Positions 5,684-11,457 of a stretch of 12,273 nucleotides of DNA are shown here, in pieces. The position numbers were made by a program, and so were the translations under genes. Numbering within the stretch: position 1 is the first letter of the stretch; each line of letters starts with the position of its first letter. The notes beneath the pieces were generated by a model, which saw only the letters and a program-made list of their open reading frames with translations, did not search any database and was not told the DNA's origin. The stretch comes from Lentisphaeria bacterium UBA1829. GTDB lineage: Bacteria > Verrucomicrobiota > Lentisphaeria > Victivallales > UBA1829. Where the stretch lies: the NCBI GenBank assembly GCA_002338895.1, contig DDJH01000013.1, positions 1-12,273 on the forward strand. Direction: 5' to 3'.

Positions 5684-6981
5684 AGCCGGCCGTCCACCAG
5701 TTCGCGCGGAAGCACGGATTTGACATCGTAGATCACGCAGCCGGGGCGGCGGAAACGTGTGAAATCGATCTCCAGGAACTGCCGGTGCGCAACCGCGAGG
5801 ACGACGGCATCGTACGCTTCCGGACGGATCTCGTCGAAGCGGTTCCGGACGGTGTCAAGTCCGTATTCGCGCCGGACCTCCTCCGCTCCGGCATACGGAT
5901 CGAGAAGATCCACCCGGCAGCCGAATTCCATCAGATTCCTTGCGATGTCCGAAGCGCGGGAGTTGCGGATGTCGGGGCAGTTCTCCTTGAAGGTGATTCC
6001 CAGCTGAAGCACGCGCGAGCCGAAAATCTTTTTCTCCTTGCGGATCATCAGTTTGACGGTCTCTTCCGCCACATATTTTCCCATGCTGTCGTTGATGCGT
6101 CTTCCGGCAAGAATGATCTCCGGCGAGTATCCCAGCGACTGCGCCTTGTAGGTCAGATAGAACGGATCCACTCCGATGCAGTGTCCGCCCACCAGTCCCG
6201 GGCGGAAATTCAGAAAGTTCCATTTTGTTCCCGCCGCGGCGAGCACCTCGGATGTGTCGATCCCCATCCGGTGAAAGATCTTGGAAAGCTCGTTCACAAA
6301 CGCGATATTGATGTCGCGCTGCGAATTCTCGATCACCTTGGCCGCCTCCGCGACCTTGATGCTGCTGGCCCGATGGGTTCCGGAGTGCAGAATGCTGTTG
6401 TAGAGCCTGTCCACCGCCTCCGCCGCTTCGGGGGTGGAGCCGGAGGTGATCTTGAGAATCCGGGTCAGCGTGTGTTCCCGGTCCCCCGGATTGATCCGTT
6501 CGGGACTGTATCCGCAGAAGAAATCCCGGTTGAAGCGAAGTCCGCTGCAGCGTTCCAGGATGGGAACGCACTCCTCCTCGGTGCAGCCGGGAAAGACGGT
6601 GCTTTCATAGATGACGATCGAACCGGGATGCATCGTTTTCCCGACCGTTTCGCTGGCCAGACGGAGCGGCCGCAGGTCTGGCGTGTTGTATTTGTCCACC
6701 GGCGTCGGAACGGTCACAATGAACACATCCCGGTCGCGCAGTTCCTCCGGATCTCCGGTGCACCGCAGGCGTTTTGCCGCGCGGAGCGCCTCCGTCGGGA
6801 TTTCCAGAGTCGAATCAACACCCTGCCGGAGTTCTTCCAGGCGGCTTTTCTTGATGTCGAATCCGATCGTGTCGTAATATTTCCCGAATTCCGCTGCGAG
6901 GGGGAGTCCGACGTAGCCGAGTCCGATCAGAGCAACCTTCAGTTCTCTGTTTCCGATTTTTTCCAGTATTTCATCCAGCAT
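5680..6981 (-). CDS. tviB: UDP-N-acetylhexosamine 6-dehydrogenase (TviB/WbpO type)
   Basis: This 433-residue protein belongs to the UDP-glucose/UDP-mannose dehydrogenase family. It oxidises C6 of a UDP-N-acetylhexosamine to a uronate in two NAD-dependent steps. The N-terminal Rossmann motif is GLGYVGLPLA (20-29), with TVPTPVD at 90-96 and YESTVFPGCTEE at 125-136. The central domain has VAEAAKVIENSQRDINIAFVNELS, and the catalytic-Cys motif GLVGGHCIGVDPFYL has Cys268. Overall wording (EFGKYYDTIGFDI, DSTLE) is that of TviB/WbpO rather than WecC or UDP-glucose dehydrogenase. Substrate UDP-GlcNAc versus UDP-GalNAc cannot be told, but the epimerase partner makes UDP-GalNAcA the likely end product. 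The ATG at 6981 follows GAGGT at short spacing. It is the first gene of the operon, with a good promoter 20 nt upstream of its leader start. Confidence 0.92.
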   Translation of the reverse strand: MLDEILEKIGNRELKVALIGLGYVGLPLAAEFGKYYDTIGFDIKKSRLEELRQGVDSTLEIPTEALRAAKRLRCTGDPEELRDRDVFIVTVPTPVDKYNTPDLRPLRLASETVGKTMHPGSIVIYESTVFPGCTEEECVPILERCSGLRFNRDFFCGYSPERINPGDREHTLTRILKITSGSTPEAAEAVDRLYNSILHSGTHRASSIKVAEAAKVIENSQRDINIAFVNELSKIFHRMGIDTSEVLAAAGTKWNFLNFRPGLVGGHCIGVDPFYLTYKAQSLGYSPEIILAGRRINDSMGKYVAEETVKLMIRKEKKIFGSRVLQLGITFKENCPDIRNSRASDIARNLMEFGCRVDLLDPYAGAEEVRREYGLDTVRNRFDEIRPEAYDAVVLAVAHRQFLEIDFTRFRRPGCVIYDVKSVLPRELVDGRL

Positions 6982-7007
6982 GGGGACCTCGTTTTTCCAT
7001 TTGGATG

Positions 7008-7036
7008 AATATATCTCCAGCCGTCGTTCTTTTCAA
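7008..7036 (-). promoter_or_regulatory. Putative promoter of the tviB-wbpP operon
   Basis: On the minus strand TTGAAA (7031-7036) and TATATT (7008-7013) are separated by 17 nt. The start would be near 7001, leaving a short leader of about 20 nt before the ATG at 6981. Confidence 0.6.
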
Positions 7037-7071
7037 GGAGATTCGGAAAAATAGGTCCGACGACACGATCG

Positions 7072-7083
7072 CCTCCGCGGAGG
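7072..7083. repeat. Perfect 12-bp palindrome in the divergent intergenic region
   Basis: CCTCCGCGGAGG is fully self-complementary and lies between the divergent promoters of tviB (7008-7036) and the NSS symporter gene (7153-7179). It could be an operator, but a 12-bp GC palindrome is also possible by chance in this genome. The rest of 7037-7152 shows A- and T-runs but no gene. Confidence 0.3.
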
Positions 7084-7152
7084 ACACGGAAAACATCCCC
7101 GCTTTTTTAAGAAAAAAACTCGTTTTTCCCTGTCTGAAAGCCCCAAATCAAC

Positions 7153-7179
7153 TTGACTTTTCATGAAAAACCATATAAA
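7153..7179 (+). promoter_or_regulatory. Putative promoter of the NSS symporter-cstA operon
   Basis: TTGACT (7153-7158) and TATAAA (7174-7179) are separated by 15 nt, with ATAAAT one base later giving 16. Start is expected near 7186. This argues against reading the upstream TTG (7153) as a start codon, since it is part of the -35 box. Confidence 0.55.
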
Positions 7180-7190
7180 TTTCCGTTTAT

Positions 7191-7207
7191 GCGCGGAAGA
7201 ACCGCGC
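7191..7207 (+). promoter_or_regulatory. GC-rich hairpin at the 5' end of the symporter mRNA
   Basis: GCGCGG (7191-7196) and CCGCGC (7202-7207) form a perfect 6-bp stem around the loop AAGAA. If transcription starts near 7186 the stem begins about five nucleotides from the 5' end. 5'-terminal hairpins of this kind are known to shield some mRNAs from decay. The effect here is inferred. Confidence 0.4.
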
Positions 7208-7239
7208 CGGTCCAACATCATAATCAGGGAGATTCAACC

Positions 7240-8634
7240 GTGAGCGAACAACCTGCCCGCCCCCGGGAAATGCTGGCGTCCAGACTGGGATTCATCCTGC
7301 TGGCGGCCGGATGCGCCATCGGATTGGGGAACATCTGGCGCTTCCCCTATATCGCCGGACAGTACGGAGGAGCGTTTTTCGTTCTCATGTACCTGTTCTT
7401 TCTGCTGCTGCTCGGTTTCCCGGTGATGGTGATGGAGCTCTCCATCGGCCGCGCCGGTCAGCTGGATATCGTGGGGTGCTACAAGAAGCTGAAGAATCCG
7501 GAGCGTCCGCTGCCGTGGGAAAAACCGGGGATGCTGTTCTTTGTCGGGAATCTGATTCTGCTGATGTTCTATTCGGTGATTACGGGATGGCTGCTGGCGT
7601 ATACATGGTATTTTCTCAGCGGAGCGTTCCGGCCGGTCGGCGCGGAAGGGGTGCCGGAATTCTTCAACACGTTTCTGGCAAGTCCGGGAAAACAGATTCT
7701 CTTTACCTATCTGGCGATTGCGGGAACGGTGGCGGTGTGCTTTGCCGGACTCAAGTCCGGCGTGGAGCGCGTGACCAAATTCATGATGGCGGGGCTGTTC
7801 CTGCTGATGATCGGATTGGCGATTCAGGCATGCCGGCTGCCGAACGGAATGGAAGGAGTGAGATTTTTCCTGAAACCGGATTTCGGACATCTTGCGCAGG
7901 GCGGGGTGTGGCCGGCGGTGCATGCGGCGATGACGCAGGCGTTCTTCACGCTGAGTCTCGGAATCGGGAGCATTGCCATTTGCGGGAGTTATGTGTCGAA
8001 GACGCAGTCGCTGCCGCAGGAGGCGGCGATTATTATTACGCTGGACACGTTTGTGGCGATCTGTTCGGGGCTGATTATTTTCCCGAGCTGTTTTGCGTAC
8101 GGGGTGTCGCCGGATCAGGGACCGTCGCTGATTTTCATCACGCTGCCGAGAATCTTTCTGGATATGGAGTTCGGGATGATCCGCGGGACGGTGTTCTTCC
8201 TGTTTCTCTGCATTGCGGCAATCACAACGCTGATCGCGGTGTCGGAAAATGTGATCGCGTTCGGAATGGATGAGCTGCATCTTTCCAGGAAAAAATCGAC
8301 GGCGTGGACGAGCGTGCTGCTGTTTCTGCTGTCGCTGCCGTGCATTTTCGGGTTCAATATCTGGAAGTCGTTCCAGCCGCTCGGAAAGGGGAGCACGGTG
8401 CTGGATCTGGAGGATTTCATTGTCAGCGATAATTTTCTTCCGCTCGGCGCGCTGCTGATTGTTCTGTTCTGCACGCGGTCGCGCGGATGGGGATACCGGA
8501 ATTTTGTTGCGGAGGCCAATGAAGGGGCCGGATTCAATTTCCCGCGGATTCTGCGGTTTTACATCACATGGATTCTGCCGGCGGTGATCCTGCTGCTCTG
8601 GGTCGTCGGAATAGTCCGGCGTTTCCGGGGATGA
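7240..8634 (+). CDS. Sodium-dependent transporter, NSS/SLC6 family
   Basis: This 464-residue inner-membrane protein is a bacterial neurotransmitter:sodium symporter (LeuT/Tyt1/MhsT type), which takes up amino acids or related amines with Na+. TM1 carries SRLGFILLAAGCAIGLGNIWRFP in outline, with the family hallmark GLGNIWRFP at 28-36 (Asn31 matches the LeuT Na+ ligand Asn27, and Arg34 the gate Arg30). TM6 has TQAFFTLSLGIGS, also canonical. I count about 11 hydrophobic segments, usual for prokaryotic members. The start is taken as GTG 7240, 8 nt after AGGGAG. ATG 7189 sits in the 5' hairpin almost at the mRNA end without a ribosome site, and TTG 7153 lies in the promoter. A 40-nt gap separates it from cstA, so the two are probably co-transcribed. 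Substrate unknown. Confidence 0.92.
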   Translation: MSEQPARPREMLASRLGFILLAAGCAIGLGNIWRFPYIAGQYGGAFFVLMYLFFLLLLGFPVMVMELSIGRAGQLDIVGCYKKLKNPERPLPWEKPGMLFFVGNLILLMFYSVITGWLLAYTWYFLSGAFRPVGAEGVPEFFNTFLASPGKQILFTYLAIAGTVAVCFAGLKSGVERVTKFMMAGLFLLMIGLAIQACRLPNGMEGVRFFLKPDFGHLAQGGVWPAVHAAMTQAFFTLSLGIGSIAICGSYVSKTQSLPQEAAIIITLDTFVAICSGLIIFPSCFAYGVSPDQGPSLIFITLPRIFLDMEFGMIRGTVFFLFLCIAAITTLIAVSENVIAFGMDELHLSRKKSTAWTSVLLFLLSLPCIFGFNIWKSFQPLGKGSTVLDLEDFIVSDNFLPLGALLIVLFCTRSRGWGYRNFVAEANEGAGFNFPRILRFYITWILPAVILLLWVVGIVRRFRG

Positions 8635-8674
8635 GAATGGAAGGCGTCAATACCTATTTTTCAAGGAGGAGAGA

Positions 8675-10144
8675 ATGTTAATATTTCTGATCGGAATCGC
8701 GATGCTTGTGGTGGGGTACAATTATTACGGACGGTTCGTGGAGCGGATCCTCGGGCCCGACGACCGGCCGACCCCGGCGGTGACAAGCTGCGACGGAGTG
8801 GATTATGTGGTGCTGCCGCATTGGAAGAATATGCTCATTCAGCTGCTGAATATTGCGGGAGTCGGACCGGTGATCGGAGTGATTCTCGGGATCAAGTTCG
8901 GTGCGGTGGTGTTTCTGATTATTCCGGTCGGGAATATTCTGGGGGGAGCGGTGCATGATTTTGTCGCGGGGATGATGTCGCTGCGGTACAACGGGGCAAA
9001 TCTGCCGGCGCTGGTGCGCATGACGATGGGAAAGGCGTTTTTCGGGATCTTCTCGGTGTTCATGTGTCTTCTTCTGCTGCTGGTGGTGGCGGTGTTCATC
9101 AATATTCCGGCGGGGCTGATTGATCGTCTTTTCCCGTCGACGCCGGTGTTCTGGTATGCGGTGGTGGCGATTTTCATCTACTATATTGTCGCGACGATTT
9201 TCCCGGTGGACAAGATCATCGGAGCGGTGTATCCGCTGTTCGGCGTGATGCTGCTGGTGGGAACGTTCGCGATCTTCTTCTCGCTGCTGTGGCAGTATTC
9301 GTTCTCCACGCCGACGATGCTGCTGGAGACGCCGGAACTGAAAAAACTCATCCTCGGATTCCGGGAGGACAATCCGATTCTGCCGGTGCTGTTTGTGACC
9401 ATCGCGTGCGGGATCCTTTCCGGATTCCATGCGACCCAGTCGCCGATCATCGCGCGGACCATGGCTTCGGAGCGGCAGGCCCGTTCCTCGTTCTATGGAA
9501 TGATGGTGGTGGAAGGGATCATCGCCATGATCTGGGCGGCGGCGGGATTCGCCATCTACAATCTCTTCCCGGCGATGTTCCGGGATAATCCGACGCAGGT
9601 GCTGGTGGAGATTACAAAATATTTCCTCGGAGGATGGATGGGGGTCCTGACGATTCTCGCGGTCGTGATCCTCGCGGTGACCTCGGGCGATACCGCCATG
9701 CGGAGTCTGCGGCTGAGCCTTGCGGAGATCCTCGGAATCGGACAGGCGAAGATTCACAACCGGATCCTGCTGTGTCTGCCGCTGATCGTGATTATTTCCG
9801 GTCTGCTCTGGTGGTCGAACATGGATGCGCAGTCGTTCAATCATCTGTGGAACTATTTCGCATGGGGCAATCAGGTGCTGGCGTCCTGTACGCTGATCGC
9901 GGTTTCGGTGTGGCTGTTCGGACTGAAGAAACAGGGATTTGTCACGCTGCTGCCCGGAATGTTCATGACGTTCATTGTGGTGACCTACATTCTGTGGACC
10001 TCTCCGGCGCACAAGGGGCCGTACGGGTTCGGACTGGATCTGCCGCTTTCCTACGGACTCGGTGTTGTTGTGGCGGTTCTTGCGGGTGTCTGGGCCTGGT
10101 GCGCCGGACGCCGGCGCGCCGCTCTCCCGAACGCGCAGGAGTAA
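8675..10144 (+). CDS. cstA: Short CstA-family transporter (carbon starvation protein A)
   Basis: This 489-residue polytopic membrane protein belongs to the CstA/BtsT family, which takes up peptides or pyruvate. The family signature is clear: GFHATQSPIIARTMASERQARSSFYG in outline at 250-275, with GNILGGAVHDFVAGMMSLRYNG at 86-107, TSGDTAMRSLR at 336-346 and WNYFAWGNQVLA at 392-403. It is much shorter than E. coli CstA (about 700 residues) and appears to belong to the short clade of about 480. The ATG at 8675 follows a near-perfect AAGGAGG. It starts 40 nt after the NSS symporter gene, so both probably share a transcript and a nutrient-uptake role. No clear intrinsic terminator follows before the pseudopilin promoter. 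Substrate is inferred only from the family. Confidence 0.92.
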   Translation: MLIFLIGIAMLVVGYNYYGRFVERILGPDDRPTPAVTSCDGVDYVVLPHWKNMLIQLLNIAGVGPVIGVILGIKFGAVVFLIIPVGNILGGAVHDFVAGMMSLRYNGANLPALVRMTMGKAFFGIFSVFMCLLLLLVVAVFINIPAGLIDRLFPSTPVFWYAVVAIFIYYIVATIFPVDKIIGAVYPLFGVMLLVGTFAIFFSLLWQYSFSTPTMLLETPELKKLILGFREDNPILPVLFVTIACGILSGFHATQSPIIARTMASERQARSSFYGMMVVEGIIAMIWAAAGFAIYNLFPAMFRDNPTQVLVEITKYFLGGWMGVLTILAVVILAVTSGDTAMRSLRLSLAEILGIGQAKIHNRILLCLPLIVIISGLLWWSNMDAQSFNHLWNYFAWGNQVLASCTLIAVSVWLFGLKKQGFVTLLPGMFMTFIVVTYILWTSPAHKGPYGFGLDLPLSYGLGVVVAVLAGVWAWCAGRRRAALPNAQE

Positions 10145-10181
10145 GACCGGCTCTTTCGGAATGGAGACGTTATTTCGCCGT

Positions 10182-10209
10182 TTGACTTTTTGCCGCACGG
10201 TGATATACT
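10182..10209 (+). promoter_or_regulatory. Putative promoter of the GspG-like pseudopilin gene
   Basis: TTGACT (10182-10187) and TATACT (10204-10209) are separated by 16 nt. The start would be near 10216, with AAGGAG at 10228-10233 and the ATG at 10241. It begins 37 nt after the cstA stop and makes the pseudopilin an independent unit. Confidence 0.65.
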
Positions 10210-10240
10210 ACCATCAGAACCGTTTTCAAGGAGATGAACG

Positions 10241-10825
10241 ATGCGCAGACTGTATTACACCCTTCTGGAAATCCTGATTGTCGTTTCCATTGTTGCCGTT
10301 CTTGCCGCAACCGGACTGGGGGTGACCTCGTTCGTGCGCAACAAGATCGCCGAAACGCAGACTGAAACCACGATCAAACTGGTGGAGATGGTGTTTCAGA
10401 AGTTCCATCAGCAGAACGGAATGTACCCGGTGTCGGCCGATGCCCCGTTTCTCGCGATTGATCTGGGGTCCTGCGGAAGCGTTGATGCGTTTCAGAAACT
10501 CTGGATCGGAGGATTCAACGACATCACTCTGCCGTCCGATTTCCCGACGACAAAGACGGGGTTGAAAATCCGCGGAATCCGTCTGGAATACACCGGCGGA
10601 AAATATTATATCCTCGACGGATGGAACCGGCGGATCTTCTACCTGAATCCGGGCGTGTTCAATTCCGGGTCCTATGACCTGATCTCGTTCGGCGCGGACG
10701 CCCTGGCGGGAGACGGATCCGGATCCACCACCGCAGTCAACTCGTTTTCCGCAGAGGATTTCAAGCAATCCTCCAAATACCCCGAACAGACCGGGGACGA
10801 TGTGACGAACTTCACTCGGAACTGA
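10241..10825 (+). CDS. GspG-like type II secretion pseudopilin (orphan)
   Basis: This 194-residue protein has a type III prepilin signal, YTLLEILIVVSIVAVLAA in outline from residue 6, with the conserved Glu at position 5 of the predicted mature chain (Glu10). The residue before the cleavage point is Tyr5 rather than the near-invariant Gly. The C-terminal part follows the GspG calcium-site layout: YYILDGWNRRIFYLNPG (122-138) and YDLISFGADALAGDGSG (145-161). The closing GDDVTNF (185-191) resembles the DADIxNW end of GspG but is displaced by about 24 extra residues. It should be anchored in the inner membrane facing the periplasm, possibly as a major pseudopilin or a surface fibre subunit. It has its own promoter and terminator and no secretion genes nearby. 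Lone GspG/PilE-like proteins are common in Lentisphaerota and Planctomycetota from general knowledge. Confidence 0.85.
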   Translation: MRRLYYTLLEILIVVSIVAVLAATGLGVTSFVRNKIAETQTETTIKLVEMVFQKFHQQNGMYPVSADAPFLAIDLGSCGSVDAFQKLWIGGFNDITLPSDFPTTKTGLKIRGIRLEYTGGKYYILDGWNRRIFYLNPGVFNSGSYDLISFGADALAGDGSGSTTAVNSFSAEDFKQSSKYPEQTGDDVTNFTRN

Positions 10826-10833
10826 GTTCGAAG

Positions 10834-10882
10834 AGGCGCACGTTTTCTCATGGAAAGAGTTTCCGGAACGTTCGCCTTTTTT
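10834..10882 (+). terminator. Intrinsic terminator of the pseudopilin gene
   Basis: AGGCGCACGTTTT (10834-10846) pairs with GGAACGTTCGCCT (10865-10877) over 13 positions with one C/A mismatch and two G-U wobbles, followed by a run of six T (10877-10882). It starts 8 nt after the stop codon and lies just before the nrdR control region. Confidence 0.8.
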
Positions 10883-10885
10883 CAA

Positions 10886-10905
10886 ATTTGCAAAAAAATG
10901 CAAAT
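10886..10905. promoter_or_regulatory. Inverted repeat at the nrdR -35 box, candidate operator
   Basis: ATTTGCA (10886-10892) and TGCAAAT (10899-10905) are perfect 7-bp inverted arms around six A. The left arm overlaps the putative -35 box TTGCAA (10888-10893) and the right arm fills the promoter spacer. It does not match the NrdR-box consensus (ACACTATATATAGTGT type), so the regulator is unknown. Confidence 0.45.
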
Positions 10906-10916
10906 GCGTGTATAGT
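10888..10916 (+). promoter_or_regulatory. Putative promoter of nrdR-clc
   Basis: TTGCAA (10888-10893) and TATAGT (10911-10916) are separated by 17 nt. The start would be near 10923, giving a leader of about 49 nt. It is the only good promoter before nrdR and follows directly after the pseudopilin terminator. Confidence 0.55.
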
Positions 10917-10971
10917 ATAAGCGATTGATAGAATCCGACAATCTTATGGAAAGAGAGAGAACGATCATAAA

Positions 10972-11457
10972 ATGAGATGTCCCAGATGTGCATGCCAGGA
11001 TGACAAGGTCATTGATTCTCGAGCCATCAAGGACGGAGCCGGAGTCCGCCGGCGCCGGGAATGCCTGAAGTGCGGATACCGGTTCACAACCTGCGAGGAG
11101 ATCGTTCCGAACGAACTCAAGGTGGTGAAACGCGACGGGAGCCGGGAGAATTTCGACCGGAACAAACTGCGGACCGGAATCGAAAAAGCCTGCTGGAAAC
11201 GGGAGATCACGGAGGAACAGGTGGATACGCTGGTCAACCGCCTGATCGCTTCCATTGAGAATGATTACGACCGGGAGGTGACGACCGTCGAAATCGGCGC
11301 CCGCGCCATTGAGGCGCTCCGCGAACTGGACGAGGTGGCGTGCATCAGTTTTGCGTCGGTGTACAAGGACTTTAAAAATCTCGATGAGTTCCTGAAAGAG
11401 ATCCGGACCATGAACCGGGATAAGAAGAAAAATCCCGGAACAGGCGCAAAAGAATGA
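10972..11457 (+). CDS. nrdR: Transcriptional repressor NrdR
   Basis: This 161-residue protein is NrdR, the nucleotide-sensing repressor of ribonucleotide reductase genes. The N-terminal zinc ribbon has Cys3, Cys6, Cys31 and Cys34 (CPRC and CLKCGYRFTT), with the conserved VIDSRAIKDGAGVRRRREC between them. An ATP-cone domain follows, beginning VVKRDGSRENFDRNKL at about 51-66 and ending near FASVYKDFKNLDEFL. Length is close to the family norm (about 150), with a short charged C-terminal tail. The ATG at 10972 is preceded only by a purine-rich GAGAGAG stretch at long spacing, so translation may be modest. The stop overlaps the start of the ClC gene (ATGA), implying translational coupling. No nrd genes are in the window, so its targets lie elsewhere. 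Confidence 0.96.
   Translation: MRCPRCACQDDKVIDSRAIKDGAGVRRRRECLKCGYRFTTCEEIVPNELKVVKRDGSRENFDRNKLRTGIEKACWKREITEEQVDTLVNRLIASIENDYDREVTTVEIGARAIEALRELDEVACISFASVYKDFKNLDEFLKEIRTMNRDKKKNPGTGAKE

Noticed and set aside
7153..7191. TTG 7153 or ATG 7189 as the start of the NSS symporter
   Set aside because: TTG 7153 is part of the predicted -35 box, and ATG 7189 lies at the extreme mRNA 5' end in a stable hairpin without a ribosome site. GTG 7240 has AGGGAG at 8 nt.
8678..10198. A 506-codon open frame on the minus strand across cstA, and a 348-codon one across the NSS gene
   Set aside because: They mirror strongly supported transporter genes, translate to Arg/His/Gln-rich sequence with no family resemblance, and arise from the high GC and codon bias of the plus-strand genes.
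10226..10993. A 255-codon minus-strand frame opposite the pseudopilin gene
   Set aside because: It crosses the pseudopilin terminator and the nrdR promoter and is an antisense shadow of a gene with clear prepilin and GspG motifs.
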